From: Balanoglossus misakiensis
Lineage: Eukaryota > Hemichordata
Reading direction: 5' to 3'
DNA: 64,000 nt
NCBI GenBank assembly: GCA_040954595.2
Contig: CM082585.2
Location: 12,276,001-12,340,000, forward strand
The notes under the pieces are model-generated. The model saw only the letters and a program-made list of their open reading frames with translations. It was not told the DNA's origin and did no database searches. A program made the position numbers and the translations under genes. Positions 1-10,792 of the stretch are shown here, in pieces. Numbering within the stretch: the stretch's first letter is position 1; every line of letters begins with the position of its first letter.

Positions 1-53
1 CAATATTTTCCCGGCTAGATTCCTGCCAAAAAATCACAGGTAAATGCACATAG

Positions 54-441
54 GTGGCTGTCCTTACCCTTTTTACTTTGCTCACAGTACCTGTCGTATT
101 CATAAAAGATGTCAAATTCAAATTAGATAATGGCAACTTTCCTTTTCTTGAACTCCATCTAGGTCATATTTATAGTTTACTCCTGACCAACCTGGTATTG
201 TGCAGTCTTTGTATCAGTACAGTCGTCAGTGGGTTGATGCTTTCCTTATACGCATATAGTATATTTATCAGACAAATACCAGAAGATCCCACCGAGTCCC
301 AGGTAAGCTGATTTGCGCCACCTATAGATTCATTTAGAAGGAGTAATCTTACTTTCCTCAAGTGAATGTATGAATGTATGTATAAAGTTATGAACTTCTA
401 TTGATTGATTGATTGATTCATTCATTCGTTCGTTCGTTCGT

Positions 442-524
<83 letters not shown>

Positions 525-908
525 CTTTAGCTGTTAAGCAGCAGTACTGTTAACGGTAGCGGCACCGTTCTTTCAACGTTCACACCCGACGGAACGCTAC
601 AAAGGAACGGCTCGCTGTGCGGTGTCACCTTGCCCATCATGTTGAACGGCAACACTAACAACAACGGAGGAGGGATGGTCATCCTTCCACCGACGTGTAG
701 CGGGAAAATGCACGGTTGTTTGCGAGGAATTAGCTGTAATGGACGAGTAGCTCTACCAAAGCACCTGCCAAATGTACCACCGAACGGGTACGCCAACGGA
801 TCCCTGAACAGCATCCGAGTGGCCCAGCCACACAGGACGAGGACGTGTTCGTGTTCATGCTCTGCCAGTTCGGGTCCGACATCTGTCGGTCAAGAAACGC
901 AAATCTAA
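54..908 (+). CDS. 3' end of an unrecognised membrane protein gene (last two exons)
   Basis: Two exons can be joined in frame: 54-302 and 531-908 (TAA at 906-908). The first follows a TAG acceptor at 51-53 and ends at CAG|GTAAGC; the second follows TTTAG at 526-530. Both junctions are phase 0. The first exon encodes two hydrophobic stretches, roughly its residues 2-16 and 38-66, consistent with membrane segments, ending in IPEDPTESQ. The second encodes about 125 residues rich in Ser, Asn, Gly and Pro with a CSCSCS run near the C-terminus, probably a cytosolic or disordered tail. The gene starts upstream of the window. I do not recognise the family; a small multi-pass membrane protein fits the visible part. 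The weak pyrimidine tract before position 54 makes that acceptor less certain than the rest. Confidence 0.6.
400..524. repeat. Tetranucleotide microsatellite (ATTG, then TTCG, then TTTA)
   Basis: About 21 copies of TTTA at 441-524 are preceded by shorter runs of ATTG and TTCA/TTCG from about 400. The block ends six bases before the 3' splice site at 530/531, so it forms the pyrimidine-rich part of that intron. Confidence 0.97.
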
Positions 909-2941
909 TTGACGGTTTTGACAATTGAACGCATTGTCTGATTTTCTTGGAAACTTATATACAGAAGATGGATTCTGAAAGAAACGTCACCTTGAAACCA
1001 TGGCAATCTTTGTGATAACTTCTTATAGAAATATTGAATGATTCTACTGCTTTGCCCATACTACGTATATGCTGCTAAGTCTCGAATTTTAATGCCGATG
1101 CTTGTTGATTTATACAACCAATTATCAACAGTTACCTTGCTTACGCTTTATGTAAATTAATTTGTGTTATTTTATCTTATATCTCATATAATTTTATATT
1201 TCGTTTTCTGTGTGTATATAGTGCTTTGAGCTATGGATTTCTCATTCTTTATTACCATGGTAACGCGGTGCAGCAAATATTGCTGATGTTACACAGACAC
1301 GGTTTGGAAAAAAGGCAAAGCCTTCATTTTTTGTTGTAAGGATTCGTTCTACAAGTTGAAATTCCCACCAGAAGTAAGAAATGACATTTACAGTGAATCA
1401 TGTACACTAGTAACCTCAAACTTGAAAACCGAATGGACCAAAGTACACCGATTTCATTTGCTGAGAAACTGCACAGTTTAGTATCTAAAGATGTTGCAAA
1501 ATCGGGTTTGTTAGAATTGTATATGCACATGATATTATCTTATATGATAACTGCGCAAGGTTTTATTCCAGTTTAACTGATAGACCTGTTATCCTAAATA
1601 GAACAGACCCCTGCTCTTTGAGACTTCGGACTGTTACTACGAAGTCTCGTTGCTTCTCGCGCGAACGGCTTATGTTTATGTCACGTCATACACTTACATT
1701 CTTTGTGGATCCAGTAAGATGTTCACTGTGGAATGGGGTTACTTTTAAACATTGTATTATCGAAGAATGCTTGAAAATGACAAAGGACTAAAGTATTTCC
1801 ATGACAACCCACCGAAGTCAAATTTATCTTATATTTAGAAAATGAGAATAGAAACTATTCATTTGTTCGAATCATCGACGCATGTTTAAATATACACTCT
1901 AATTTTAAAACGAAACTTCATATACTGCCAATGTTAAACACGATAACGATGTCTGACATTTCTGTTTCAAAAAGTACTATATTTTTCCAACCAAAGTTAT
2001 GTTGTGTAAATCTAGCCGTCTACGACACTGCATAAGGCTATTTGTTTTTATAGGAAATCCTAGAAGCGTTTGGAATGATTTGTAAAATGTGATTTCTAGA
2101 TTGGTTGAAATTGTTGTTGGCGTAGAACGTCTGTATATCTTATCATTTTCGTTGGAATTTTACAGATAACTTAATAAAACATTAAATGAAGCCGTAAAGA
2201 AGACTGTGTTTGTGTCATTGTGTGTGGAAGTGTCAACTGAGGGGAGGGGGGGGGGGGGGGGGGGCTAAAGCAAACTTGAATTGGCAGGGAACACCCTGTA
2301 TCTGGACATGATTGTATTCAGCTATACTGGGTTAATAAAAAAACAAAAGCATAATGCTTCTGTTATTGTTAATGGCGCTGTATCAGTTACATTCGCTAAC
2401 CTTTTTTAGTGGCTATGGCAGTAGCTCGAGATTTTGCCTGGTTTTAGTAGCTGGACGGTGAAACCAGAAGACAAGAAAATACACAAAAGTATTGAAAATC
2501 TTTATAAAGACAAAAAATCACCAAGCGACCAGCGGGCTAGTCTACCTGCATGCACCTATTGCACAGGCGAGAGAAATGTTGGTGGCGCTATAATATTTAT
2601 AAAAAGTGTGACCTACGGACAGGTGACCCCGCGCGACCTGGGGACTTGGACAAGGCCAGAATGGTTGATTTGACCTGCTAGTAGTACCACATATTCTTCG
2701 GTAGTTATGGTTATGGGAGGAATTCCCTTCTACGAGAGCTCAGTTGGCTTGGTCAAGTTCATGTGACGGGATTTGGATCAAAATCACGCCTACGGTAGTG
2801 CCCATAGGTTGCAGTTCCACTGGTAGGCTGGTAAAACTGTCGAGTCATATCGTGAATTGGACAACTTGATAGGCATAAATAATTGCATGAACATTGTGAG
2901 AAAGAACACCTGATAACGCCAGTTCGGCGCGGCTGCACTCC
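909..2941. other. 3'UTR of the first gene and spacer before DCYD1
   Basis: No conserved coding region is seen. AATAAA at 2173-2178, followed by a TG-rich stretch (TGTGTTTGTGTCATTGTGTG), is the likely polyadenylation site, giving a 3'UTR of about 1.3 kb. A G-run of 19 lies at 2246-2264. An open frame at 2434-2673 has no recognisable content and no splice support. Confidence 0.6.
2173..2178 (+). terminator. Polyadenylation signal of the first gene
   Basis: AATAAA followed within 40 bases by a TG-rich downstream element. Confidence 0.6.
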
Positions 2942-3205
2942 ATGTTGCATGTATATTCGTGCATGTGTTTCAAGAAGATCATTCGTTCGTCGACGCTGAA
3001 GTTCCTCTGCAGACGAACATTGGCAGCTTCAACAGATAGCTTGCACACGGTTATTGGTAACCGTGGCTTGTGTAATTCAGCCTCGAAGAGTGACAAGATG
3101 TCGACGAGACTGGTAGATTATGTTGCCCCTTCTTGGGCAAGTCGTCTGCAGTGCATACCCAAACAAAAAGTGCAGGTAAGAAAACAACGAAATTTGTCAT
3201 TTTGG

Positions 3206-3251
<46 letters not shown>

Positions 3252-5448
3252 CGACCATCCATATACATGTACTACTAACTTGAGTTGCCAATAACATCTT
3301 GATTCTTGTTTGTCCCATTGTTTTGATAATTTTAGCTGTCAATGTACAACACACCCATTCATGCATGGAAAATCCCAGACATTCCTAGCGAGTTTGAACT
3401 ACATGTGAAACGGGATGATTTGACCGGAAGTACATTATCTGGAAATAAGGTATGGTCCCTAGAATTATCAAAAAGATAAAAAACTACATTTTGCAATAAT
3501 TCATTCACTTTATTTTTGTGTTTTAAGGTAATGATCCTTGAATACTAAGATATAACACAAGATTTAGTTTCAGCAATTTTAACTTGCAATTTTAGGTGCG
3601 TAAATTGGAATTTCTCTTAGCGGATGCAGTTAGTCAGCAATGTACATGTGTCATCACAGCCGGAGGAATTCAGTCCAACTTTGCTCGATCTACAGCAGTG
3701 GCAGCACGACAACTGGGCATGGATTCACATTTACTGCTCAGATCTGAATCTTCAGGTGAGTCACATTTATATTTATTACTTTTACAAAATATTGCCAAAT
3801 GTGCTTTTAGTGTGCACAACTCTTTGAAGCCAAGTAAACTCAGATGCATTGAGTAAATTTCATCCATTGCCATTATCATTATTTCCAGGAGCCAGATTCT
3901 ATTGGTTGCCAGGGTAACCTACTTCTAGATCGCCTTGTTGGATCATATATTTATTTGATTCCAAAAAGAGCTCAATATGAAGCTGACATCAAAGGAAAAA
4001 TGGAAAAACTGGCTGATAAAATAAAGTAAGAATTTAGCTATTTATTTCACTGCATTGTACTAACATGAACTCAGTGGAAACTGTTGGGCATTGGTGATAG
4101 ACATGGTCTCACAGAGCTTATTTTTAATTGTTTTTACCCATTTCTGTTTTCAGCAATGATGGCGGGAAGGCATACTGTATTCCTATTGGTGGATCTAATG
4201 AGATTGGTTTGTTTGGATACCTGGAAGGTTTTAATGAACTTGTACAACAGGTACACAAAATAGAGTCTATTTTGTGCATTCATTTTATGAAGATTTTCTT
4301 GCTTGGTTTGAACACTAGATAATTACCACACTGACTTTCTACACCAATCAGATAACAACCCCCCAACCCTAAACAAAGTTTGGAAATGTGACATGTGACA
4401 AAGAATGCTTTGAACTTGGACATCCTGGCATCCTTATGGGCTTACAAGGAAACATTCATTCTAACAGTCAAACCTATTTTTTTCACAGAATGTGTTGGAA
4501 GATTATGACGATCTTGTTTTCACAATTGGCAGCGGAGGCACATCTGCCGGACTTGCCATTGGAAATTATCTGACCGGAAGCAAATTGAAGTAAGTATTCC
4601 TACTCTCTATAGCATGTGTTAATTTGGACATATATTTTCATGTGTTTAGCCGAATTCATACTCCGATTTTTCCCAACCATTCCAGGTGCCATGCCATAGC
4701 CGTATGCGATGGTGCCGCGTACTTCCATGCTGAAATCAACAAAACACTCCGTCAGATTGGTCTGGGATCAGAGACAAAATCAGAAGATATTGTGGAAATT
4801 CTGGAAGGTGCTAAAGGGAAAGGATATGGGGTGTCAACAGAAGAAGAATTAGGTTTGACAAGATGAATTTTGATTTACAATTTGAACCTTGGCTTCTATT
4901 TCCATGTTTGGATTTTGTTTCATGGTACGTGTGTCCAACATAGTCAAGTACATGTAGTGGTCATATTTTGACAATTTAAGTATAATAGTGTTTGATTGGA
5001 GTCATAACTTGTGAGTCAGATTTGATTTTCATCTTTTTGGCAGAATTTATAATGAAGGTTGCAACAAATACTGGAATAATGATAGATCCTGTGTATACCG
5101 GAAAAGCTGTGAAGTATTTAGTGGAGCAAATGAATAACAAACCATCAATGTTCAAAGGAAGAAGGGTGTTATTTCTTCATACAGGTACTCACATTAATTT
5201 TATAATAACTGCATTGTAGTATTCACTGTAACTTGACCTAAGACATTTTGTAACCCACTGACCACTGTACTAACAATTCCAGTGAGTGTTTTATTTAAAA
5301 TTCAAAAACCCCTTTTCTTGTTCTTCATACAGGGGGTTTGTTTGGTTTATTTGATGGACGCGTTGATCATCTTTTAAAACAGCCTGGAACTGTTGGCAAC
5401 AGAATCCACAACTGGGTGGATCCCAACTCTCCAGTTCCTGATGTGTGA
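2942..5448 (+). CDS. D-cysteine desulfhydrase-like PLP enzyme, copy 1 (DCYD1), probably mitochondrial
   Basis: Nine exons: 2942-3175, 3336-3449, 3596-3755, 3896-4025, 4154-4250, 4489-4589, 4686-4852, 5044-5184, 5333-5448; 1260 nt, 419 residues. The family (D-cysteine desulfhydrase / ACC deaminase, fold-type II PLP enzymes) converts D-cysteine to pyruvate, ammonia and H2S. Visible motifs: KRDDLTG, then SGNKVRKLE with the likely Schiff-base lysine K116; [10 protein letters not shown] at 138-147; the phosphate-binding loop GSGGTSAG at 259-266; and DPVYTGKA and FLHTGGLFG near the C-terminus. Residues 1-52 are basic and nearly free of acidic residues, like a mitochondrial presequence; a second in-frame ATG at 3098 would give a short cytosolic form. 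Exon 4 reads in frame only if the second of two acceptor AGs is used. The tandem paralogue DCYD2 lies downstream. Substrate specificity cannot be read from sequence. Confidence 0.92.
3206..3251. repeat. (ATC)n microsatellite in DCYD1 intron 1
   Basis: About 15 uninterrupted copies of the trinucleotide, 30 bases after the first donor site. Confidence 0.97.
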
Positions 5449-5705
5449 TTTACACGCTGTGCTTCCAAGTGACTTCCTATGAATCTGAAACTGGCTCATT
5501 TTGAGAAACTTTCATTTCAGAATTCAAAACAGGAATTGTGAATCAGACTAAAAATGTTTTACTTTGTTTTATACAACTCACAAACTCTGGTGCCCATTTT
5601 GTGTAACTCTAAATTTCTGGAAGACTGCAAAAATGCCAGAGACAATCAGCTTCAGATGCTTGATGTATGTTTAATTATGTAATGGATAGTACACTGAGGA
5701 ATAAC

Positions 5706-5711
5706 AATAAA
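5706..5711 (+). terminator. Polyadenylation signal of DCYD1
   Basis: AATAAA 258 bases after the stop codon; the only strong match before the next gene. Confidence 0.65.
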
Positions 5712-5950
5712 TTTCAACTTTATTTTAACCAATATCATCATCAGCAGCAGCATGATCCGCAAATACGTCGCACTTTAAAAAATCGTAGAAACCGGTGTCA
5801 GTAGGATCAGAACACTTCTTTTCAGAGCGGCCAATCTCCACCGCATGAGGGCGCTATGACACGTCATCATTATATGTCGTCACTATTGTACATTGTTCTC
5901 CACACGTGTGTATGATATGTACCGTTGTAACTGGATTACCAGAGCCTGTC

Positions 5951-6004
5951 ATGGCACAAATACCGATAAAAGAAAAAGAGTATCAGGATGTTAGAAACAT
6001 TTAG
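5951..6004 (+). other. Upstream reading frame before the 226-residue gene
   Basis: ATG at 5951 opens 17 codons ending in TAG at 6002-6004, 12 bases before the ATG at 6017. If transcription starts upstream it would act as a uORF. The transcription start is unknown, so this is tentative. Confidence 0.35.
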
Positions 6005-6016
6005 AAATCCTACAAG

Positions 6017-6697
6017 ATGGGAAGTCGACGAATACGGAGTAATTGGTACAGGAGTTATGAGATGGCTCGCCAACATCAGTTGGCCTGCCACGACGCTGTG
6101 CGTCGATTACGAGAATCTATTTTATGTCAAACACAACTGCAACTTTCGCAGACGTCAGATAGACTGAGAAAGGAAAGATTGGCTGGAAGATTTACTGTCG
6201 GTGGGCACAGATCGGCGACAATTACAACATGCGGGCATAACGGATTTCCTTTACGATATTCAAACCGAATGACCGAATACAGAAAGTCGCGGCTGAAGTT
6301 GCCGAAAGGCGGTAACGAGAACGACAAGGATTCCGACATCAGGCAAAAGCGACAGGCTGAGTTGGAGGAAGAAATTCAAAAACGAGTGAATGAAATGCTT
6401 CTTGAAGATGAATCTGACTGTTACCATGGAAACAAAAATCAGCACAACACCATCAACTTGACGCTTCCTCAGATGACGTCACTGTTTACGGCCAACCGAA
6501 TTGCAAATGTCGGACTGGAAACAGAAGACCAATATGTCAGAAGACAGTCTTCCACAAGCATCCCACCGAAAAGAGCAGCTCAGAGTCGACACGTCGATTC
6601 AGATGGTGTTTTTCCGCGCAAAACCTGTTCTAGTTCGGAATGCAGTGCTAGTGACATTAGCAGCAGCGATAGTGAATTTTCAATATCGTTAGATTAA
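6017..6697 (+). CDS. Intronless hypothetical protein, 226 residues
   Basis: A single uninterrupted frame from ATG 6017 to TAA 6695-6697. The product is not recognised. Residues 1-110 are strongly basic with many Arg and His; residues 112-135 are charged and probably helical (RQKRQAELEEEIQKRVNEM), possibly a short coiled coil; the last 45 residues are serine-rich with acidic residues, like a phosphorylated disordered tail. No signal peptide or membrane segment is visible. It sits between the two D-cysteine desulfhydrase genes, about 570 bases after the DCYD1 stop and 545 before the DCYD2 start, on the same strand. An ATTAAA at 6770-6775 could serve for polyadenylation. Its length in an AT-rich region and its sensible composition argue that it is real. 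Confidence 0.6.
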   Translation: MGSRRIRSNWYRSYEMARQHQLACHDAVRRLRESILCQTQLQLSQTSDRLRKERLAGRFTVGGHRSATITTCGHNGFPLRYSNRMTEYRKSRLKLPKGGNENDKDSDIRQKRQAELEEEIQKRVNEMLLEDESDCYHGNKNQHNTINLTLPQMTSLFTANRIANVGLETEDQYVRRQSSTSIPPKRAAQSRHVDSDGVFPRKTCSSSECSASDISSSDSEFSISLD

Positions 6698-7241
6698 CGA
6701 AAAAATGGTCAGATTTATTTTAGTCTGCACAAAATTAGTTTCATCCGCAAATCTATTTGAATTGCAGATATTAAACACATGCATTTTTTATTTTAAAAAT
6801 ACATTGTCGTTTTCTTTCTTTCCAAAACGGTAAAAATTCGCCCAAAATACAATATTGCAGATTGTGGCACAACATGTGATAGTTTCTGAGAAGTCAATTT
6901 GTTGGCAGAGGAACAACAACGGACAGGCAGCCTTTCTGATAATCTCTGTGTCATGTCGCGGACAGCAAAGCTAAAAGGCTAGTTACAGCTCACGGTAGTA
7001 TTGTGGTCTGCAGTAAAGTACGAGCAAGGGCGAGATACCCTTGAAAATAGGATGGGATGCCCTCAGCGCGCTTCAATTTCCATACATTGTAGAAATGTGA
7101 GTGAGCTAAAGGGTCTTGGACTCGCAAAAACGTGGCGTGGTGGAAAGTTCCGCGTGACCCCACACGTCAGAGTACACGCCGCGTATCTTTACACTGCATC
7201 AGCTAACCCGTCGTAACGTGCGTCATTCCTATCTCCCCCAG
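6698..7241. other. Spacer and likely promoter/5'UTR of DCYD2
   Basis: No coding region is seen. ATTAAA at 6770-6775 may end the previous transcript. From about 7000 the sequence becomes richer in GC and CpG, as expected near a transcription start. Confidence 0.45.
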
Positions 7242-10200
7242 ATGTCAGAGCAGCCCGAGAAAAGAGCTAAAATGGACAGACTCGAAACAGCTAAGAGTTA
7301 TCTTGAAGAATGGGACATGCCAGAATTCGCGAAAAAGATGAAAAATGTCCCCAAGCACCGAGTGCGGGTAAGACGATCGTCTCGTGCATTGTTTTTGCAA
7401 CTGTAGCTCTGTATTATTCGCCGGTAAACCGAAAAAGCCGGGTAGCTGGTAGAATGCCCGTGTCATGCCACGTTTTGCTAAGCGGTTTGGTTAGCTGCTT
7501 CCAACATGCGGCTTTGCAGACGAGTGTTTTTCTTCAAGTTGATCGTCCATAACTTGACAAGCAAACACCTTTCAAAAACGTGGACCTGTCCATTGTTTTC
7601 TTGTGAATCTATTATGCGCGAAGAAGTTAAAAGCCTGCGAAAGCGCTTGTTGGGTTTCGTAAGCCATGTTCATTTTGATACACTCCGCGTCAGTTGCCAA
7701 AAGTGTCCATTTCTGGTCTTGTAAGTTTCATTGGTTACACAAAATTGCACGTTTTTTTTCTCCGCATATCTTTCACGCGATTTGCAATGGCACGCACGCA
7801 TGCATGTCATACAAGCGCAGCTAAACACTGGCTGCATATATTCACCGGTCGCATGTGACGGGAATTTTCCACATAATAAATGAGAGCGTGTTTCAACAGA
7901 AGCGCACGCTGGTTCGCGTCCTAGATAACTCTACAGTTCCGCTTGCAGTATGGGAAAGACTCATTTTGACTGATATACAGTCAATTTTGAGCAGATTATT
8001 ATCCAAAAAGAAGTTATTCGCATAGTTTTTCCAAGGCAATTCGTGACACTGACATTGTGTGTAAAGACTGCGTGAAATGCAAAAGTATAGTTTAGCATAC
8101 TAATCCTAGACCCTTAGGATTGTGAAGGCCAAGGATTGCCTATTGTCTGCTATATATTTTCATTGCCCTTTGGGTGCATTAAAAGGCCATGGCCATTGCT
8201 TCCACAAGTCGCAAACCTTTGAATTACTTCTATGTCAGTGTATGTGGGACATCACACCCCAGCTGTAAGAAACCCAAGTTCTTAGCTTATGCTGATTGGA
8301 TGCTAAGAATAGTTCGAATGTTCCGCCCCCAGATTCTGAGCTCCCATTGGCTTAAGACCGGTCAGGTTATTTGCATAACAATTGAAAAATGGAACTTTGA
8401 ACTTTCTGAGCTCATGCTACCAAGATTATAATAGTTTATGCATGAATAATAAGTTCCATTGATGTATTTGACCCACTTTAATGTAAAATGAGTTAGGGGA
8501 GGTACCGACATGCCTTAGTAACTATCATTTCAACATCTATAAAGTTTTAATCAAATGATTTGTAGTGATTCTAAAATGTGGACTTTGGAAGTCAATAGAA
8601 TGTGGGTAAAGATGTCATTCTTTTCTGGTGCGAGTTAAAAAGTTCTGATGGGCAGGTTCCTGTTTTAATGAACATACTCTAAGAGACTAGTAATGGTTGA
8701 TCTGTGAATTAAAACTCATTATTGTTCACCTGGGAATTAATATCCGCAATATGATAGATCATATCAACAGCCATATGTACACATCAAAAATCTGACAATA
8801 AATCCAGTCAGTTTTCCTCCTGATAACTTTCTCTTTTTCTCCCCACAAATTTTAAGTTTGTCACTTTTTTCTTCTCATTGCAGTTGGCCAACATGAACAC
8901 CCCCATCCATCGTTGGAATATTCCAGGCGTACCAGATGATTTTGAATTGTATGTGAAAAGAGATGACATGACAGGCAGTACACTTACAGGCAACAAAGTG
9001 AGTTAATGACAGTTATCTCTAACTTTGGGTGTGTATGGTTGCCATATTTGATTTGCAAGTCAGAAATTATTTTATTTGTGGACAGATGAAAAAATAAGAC
9101 TCTTTAATTGACCCATGACTACCTTATTGATTACTTTGATTAAATATGTCATGTTTTCCTTTTTCCTCATTTAGATCAGGAATTTAGAGTTCCTGTTGGG
9201 TGATGCCGTTGTAAATGATTATGATTCAGTCGTCACATGTGGTGCATTTACATCAAATCATTGCAGAACGACAGCAGTAGCTTCCGCCCAGCTCGGTTTG
9301 GATGCACACATTCTTATACGTGTAAGTTTTTCAAACTTGGTAGAAATAATCTTTTATCCAGGACAATATATTCTGATTTGCTTACATAATACAACATTGC
9401 CAGAGATTACAAACGTTATCAAATCAAATACATATGGTAGCTTGCAGCTTAAGCATAATTTATCTGATATACATTGGAGGGACTGTGTGGTCAATGAAGG
9501 TCCCGTTCTTTGTTTGCCATTCATTCTATGTTCACGCCAATTCCTTTCATTTCTTTCTGCAGGGCGGTGGTGAAAAAATTCCAATGCGTGGTAATTTGAT
9601 GTTGAGTCGCTTCAGTGGTGCCTCGTTATACAGGGTACCAGATACAGTCACAGACACTGGGTTCTACGACAGAATGGTTCAACTCTCTCAAAAGGCCAAG
9701 TAAGTAAACAAAAGAACATTATTCATTTATTTTACTTCACTTGGAGATGTCATGTTTTTTCTCTATTGTATTCAAATGAATCTTTGTTGGAGCACATCCA
9801 CAAATCTCTACCTTTTCATACGTAGCTGTATTCACATCACAATTTTTTTCCTCAGGGAAACCACCGGCAAAGGCATCTATGTAATTCCCATTGGCGGTTC
9901 CAGTTATCCAGGACTGTTTGGATACATCAACTGCTGGGGTGAAATGATGAACCAGGTATAGTACGTTTGTCAAGTTGAAACCTATTCATCTATTTTTTTC
10001 AGACACATTGAAAGGGGCTTATCCAATAATTGTAAATTTTTCTTCTCCTACAGGGCATTCTAGACAGATTTACAGACATTGTTGTAACTTGTGGTACAGC
10101 TGTGACAACTGGCGCATTGGCGATTGCAAACTACCTTACTGGTTCAAAATTGAGGTAAGAAAATTCAAATTCAGTAAACCAAAAATCAAAATTTGGTGTC

Positions 10201-10792
10201 TTTACCAATGTCTTTGATATAGATAACATTCCCTTCACTGGTTTCTTTCATTTATTTTCATCAACAGGGTTCATTCCTTCAGTATCAAACGCCCAATGGA
10301 TTTCATCTATGGCTACGTACAAGAGAGTATTGATCTTGCCGGTTTGGACATCAAGGCAGAAGACATCGTCTCAGCCTGTGTTGACTATATCGGTGAAGGT
10401 TATGGCAAAAATACAGAAGTGGAACTTGATTTCATCCGCAACACAGCTGACACCACTGGTATCTTCCTTGATCCAGTCTATACCGGCAAAGCTTCCAGAG
10501 GCATGGTTGAAGAAATGAAGAAGAACCCAAGCCGCTTCAAGGGCAAGAAAGTACTTTTCCTTCACACAGGTTAGTTCTGCTCCTGAATTTCTGTCTTATG
10601 TGCTTGTCCAACTTCTTTGCACAAGTTTAAATATCTGTTCTTTTGATTTTCTTTGTAGGTGGCATTTTCTCAATCTACACAGATCAACGTTTCGATGGAG
10701 TCATGACCAAAGCTGGCTCGGCTGCCGATAAAGTGATGTACTGGTCAGATGGTGACCCGCCAATGACAACTATAGCAAATCACGAACAATAG
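7242..10792 (+). CDS. D-cysteine desulfhydrase-like PLP protein, copy 2 (DCYD2), diverged
   Basis: Eight exons: 7242-7367, 8884-8997, 9175-9321, 9563-9699, 9856-9955, 10054-10154, 10268-10569, 10659-10792; 1161 nt, 386 residues. It is a tandem paralogue of DCYD1: exon 2 has the same length (114 bp) and boundaries, and NTPIHRWNIPG, KRDDMTGSTLTGNK and [10 protein letters not shown] all match. The likely PLP lysine K80 in GNK is kept. However, RKLE becomes RNLE, GGIQSN becomes GAFTSN, and the phosphate loop GSGGTSAG becomes GTAVTTGA (222-229). The intron between DCYD1 exons 7 and 8 is absent here. There is no presequence; the N-terminus is charged and soluble (MSEQPEKRAKMDRLE), suggesting a cytosolic protein. 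All frames and splice sites are intact, so it is not an obvious pseudogene. It may have changed substrate or lost catalysis. Confidence 0.9.

Noticed and set aside
2434-2673. 79-codon open frame before DCYD1
   Set aside because: No recognisable domain, no matching splice sites or polyadenylation context; probably chance.
3756-3888. DCYD1 as a frameshifted pseudogene at the exon 3-4 junction
   Set aside because: Using the second acceptor AG at 3894-3895 restores a full-length conserved frame, so no frameshift is needed.
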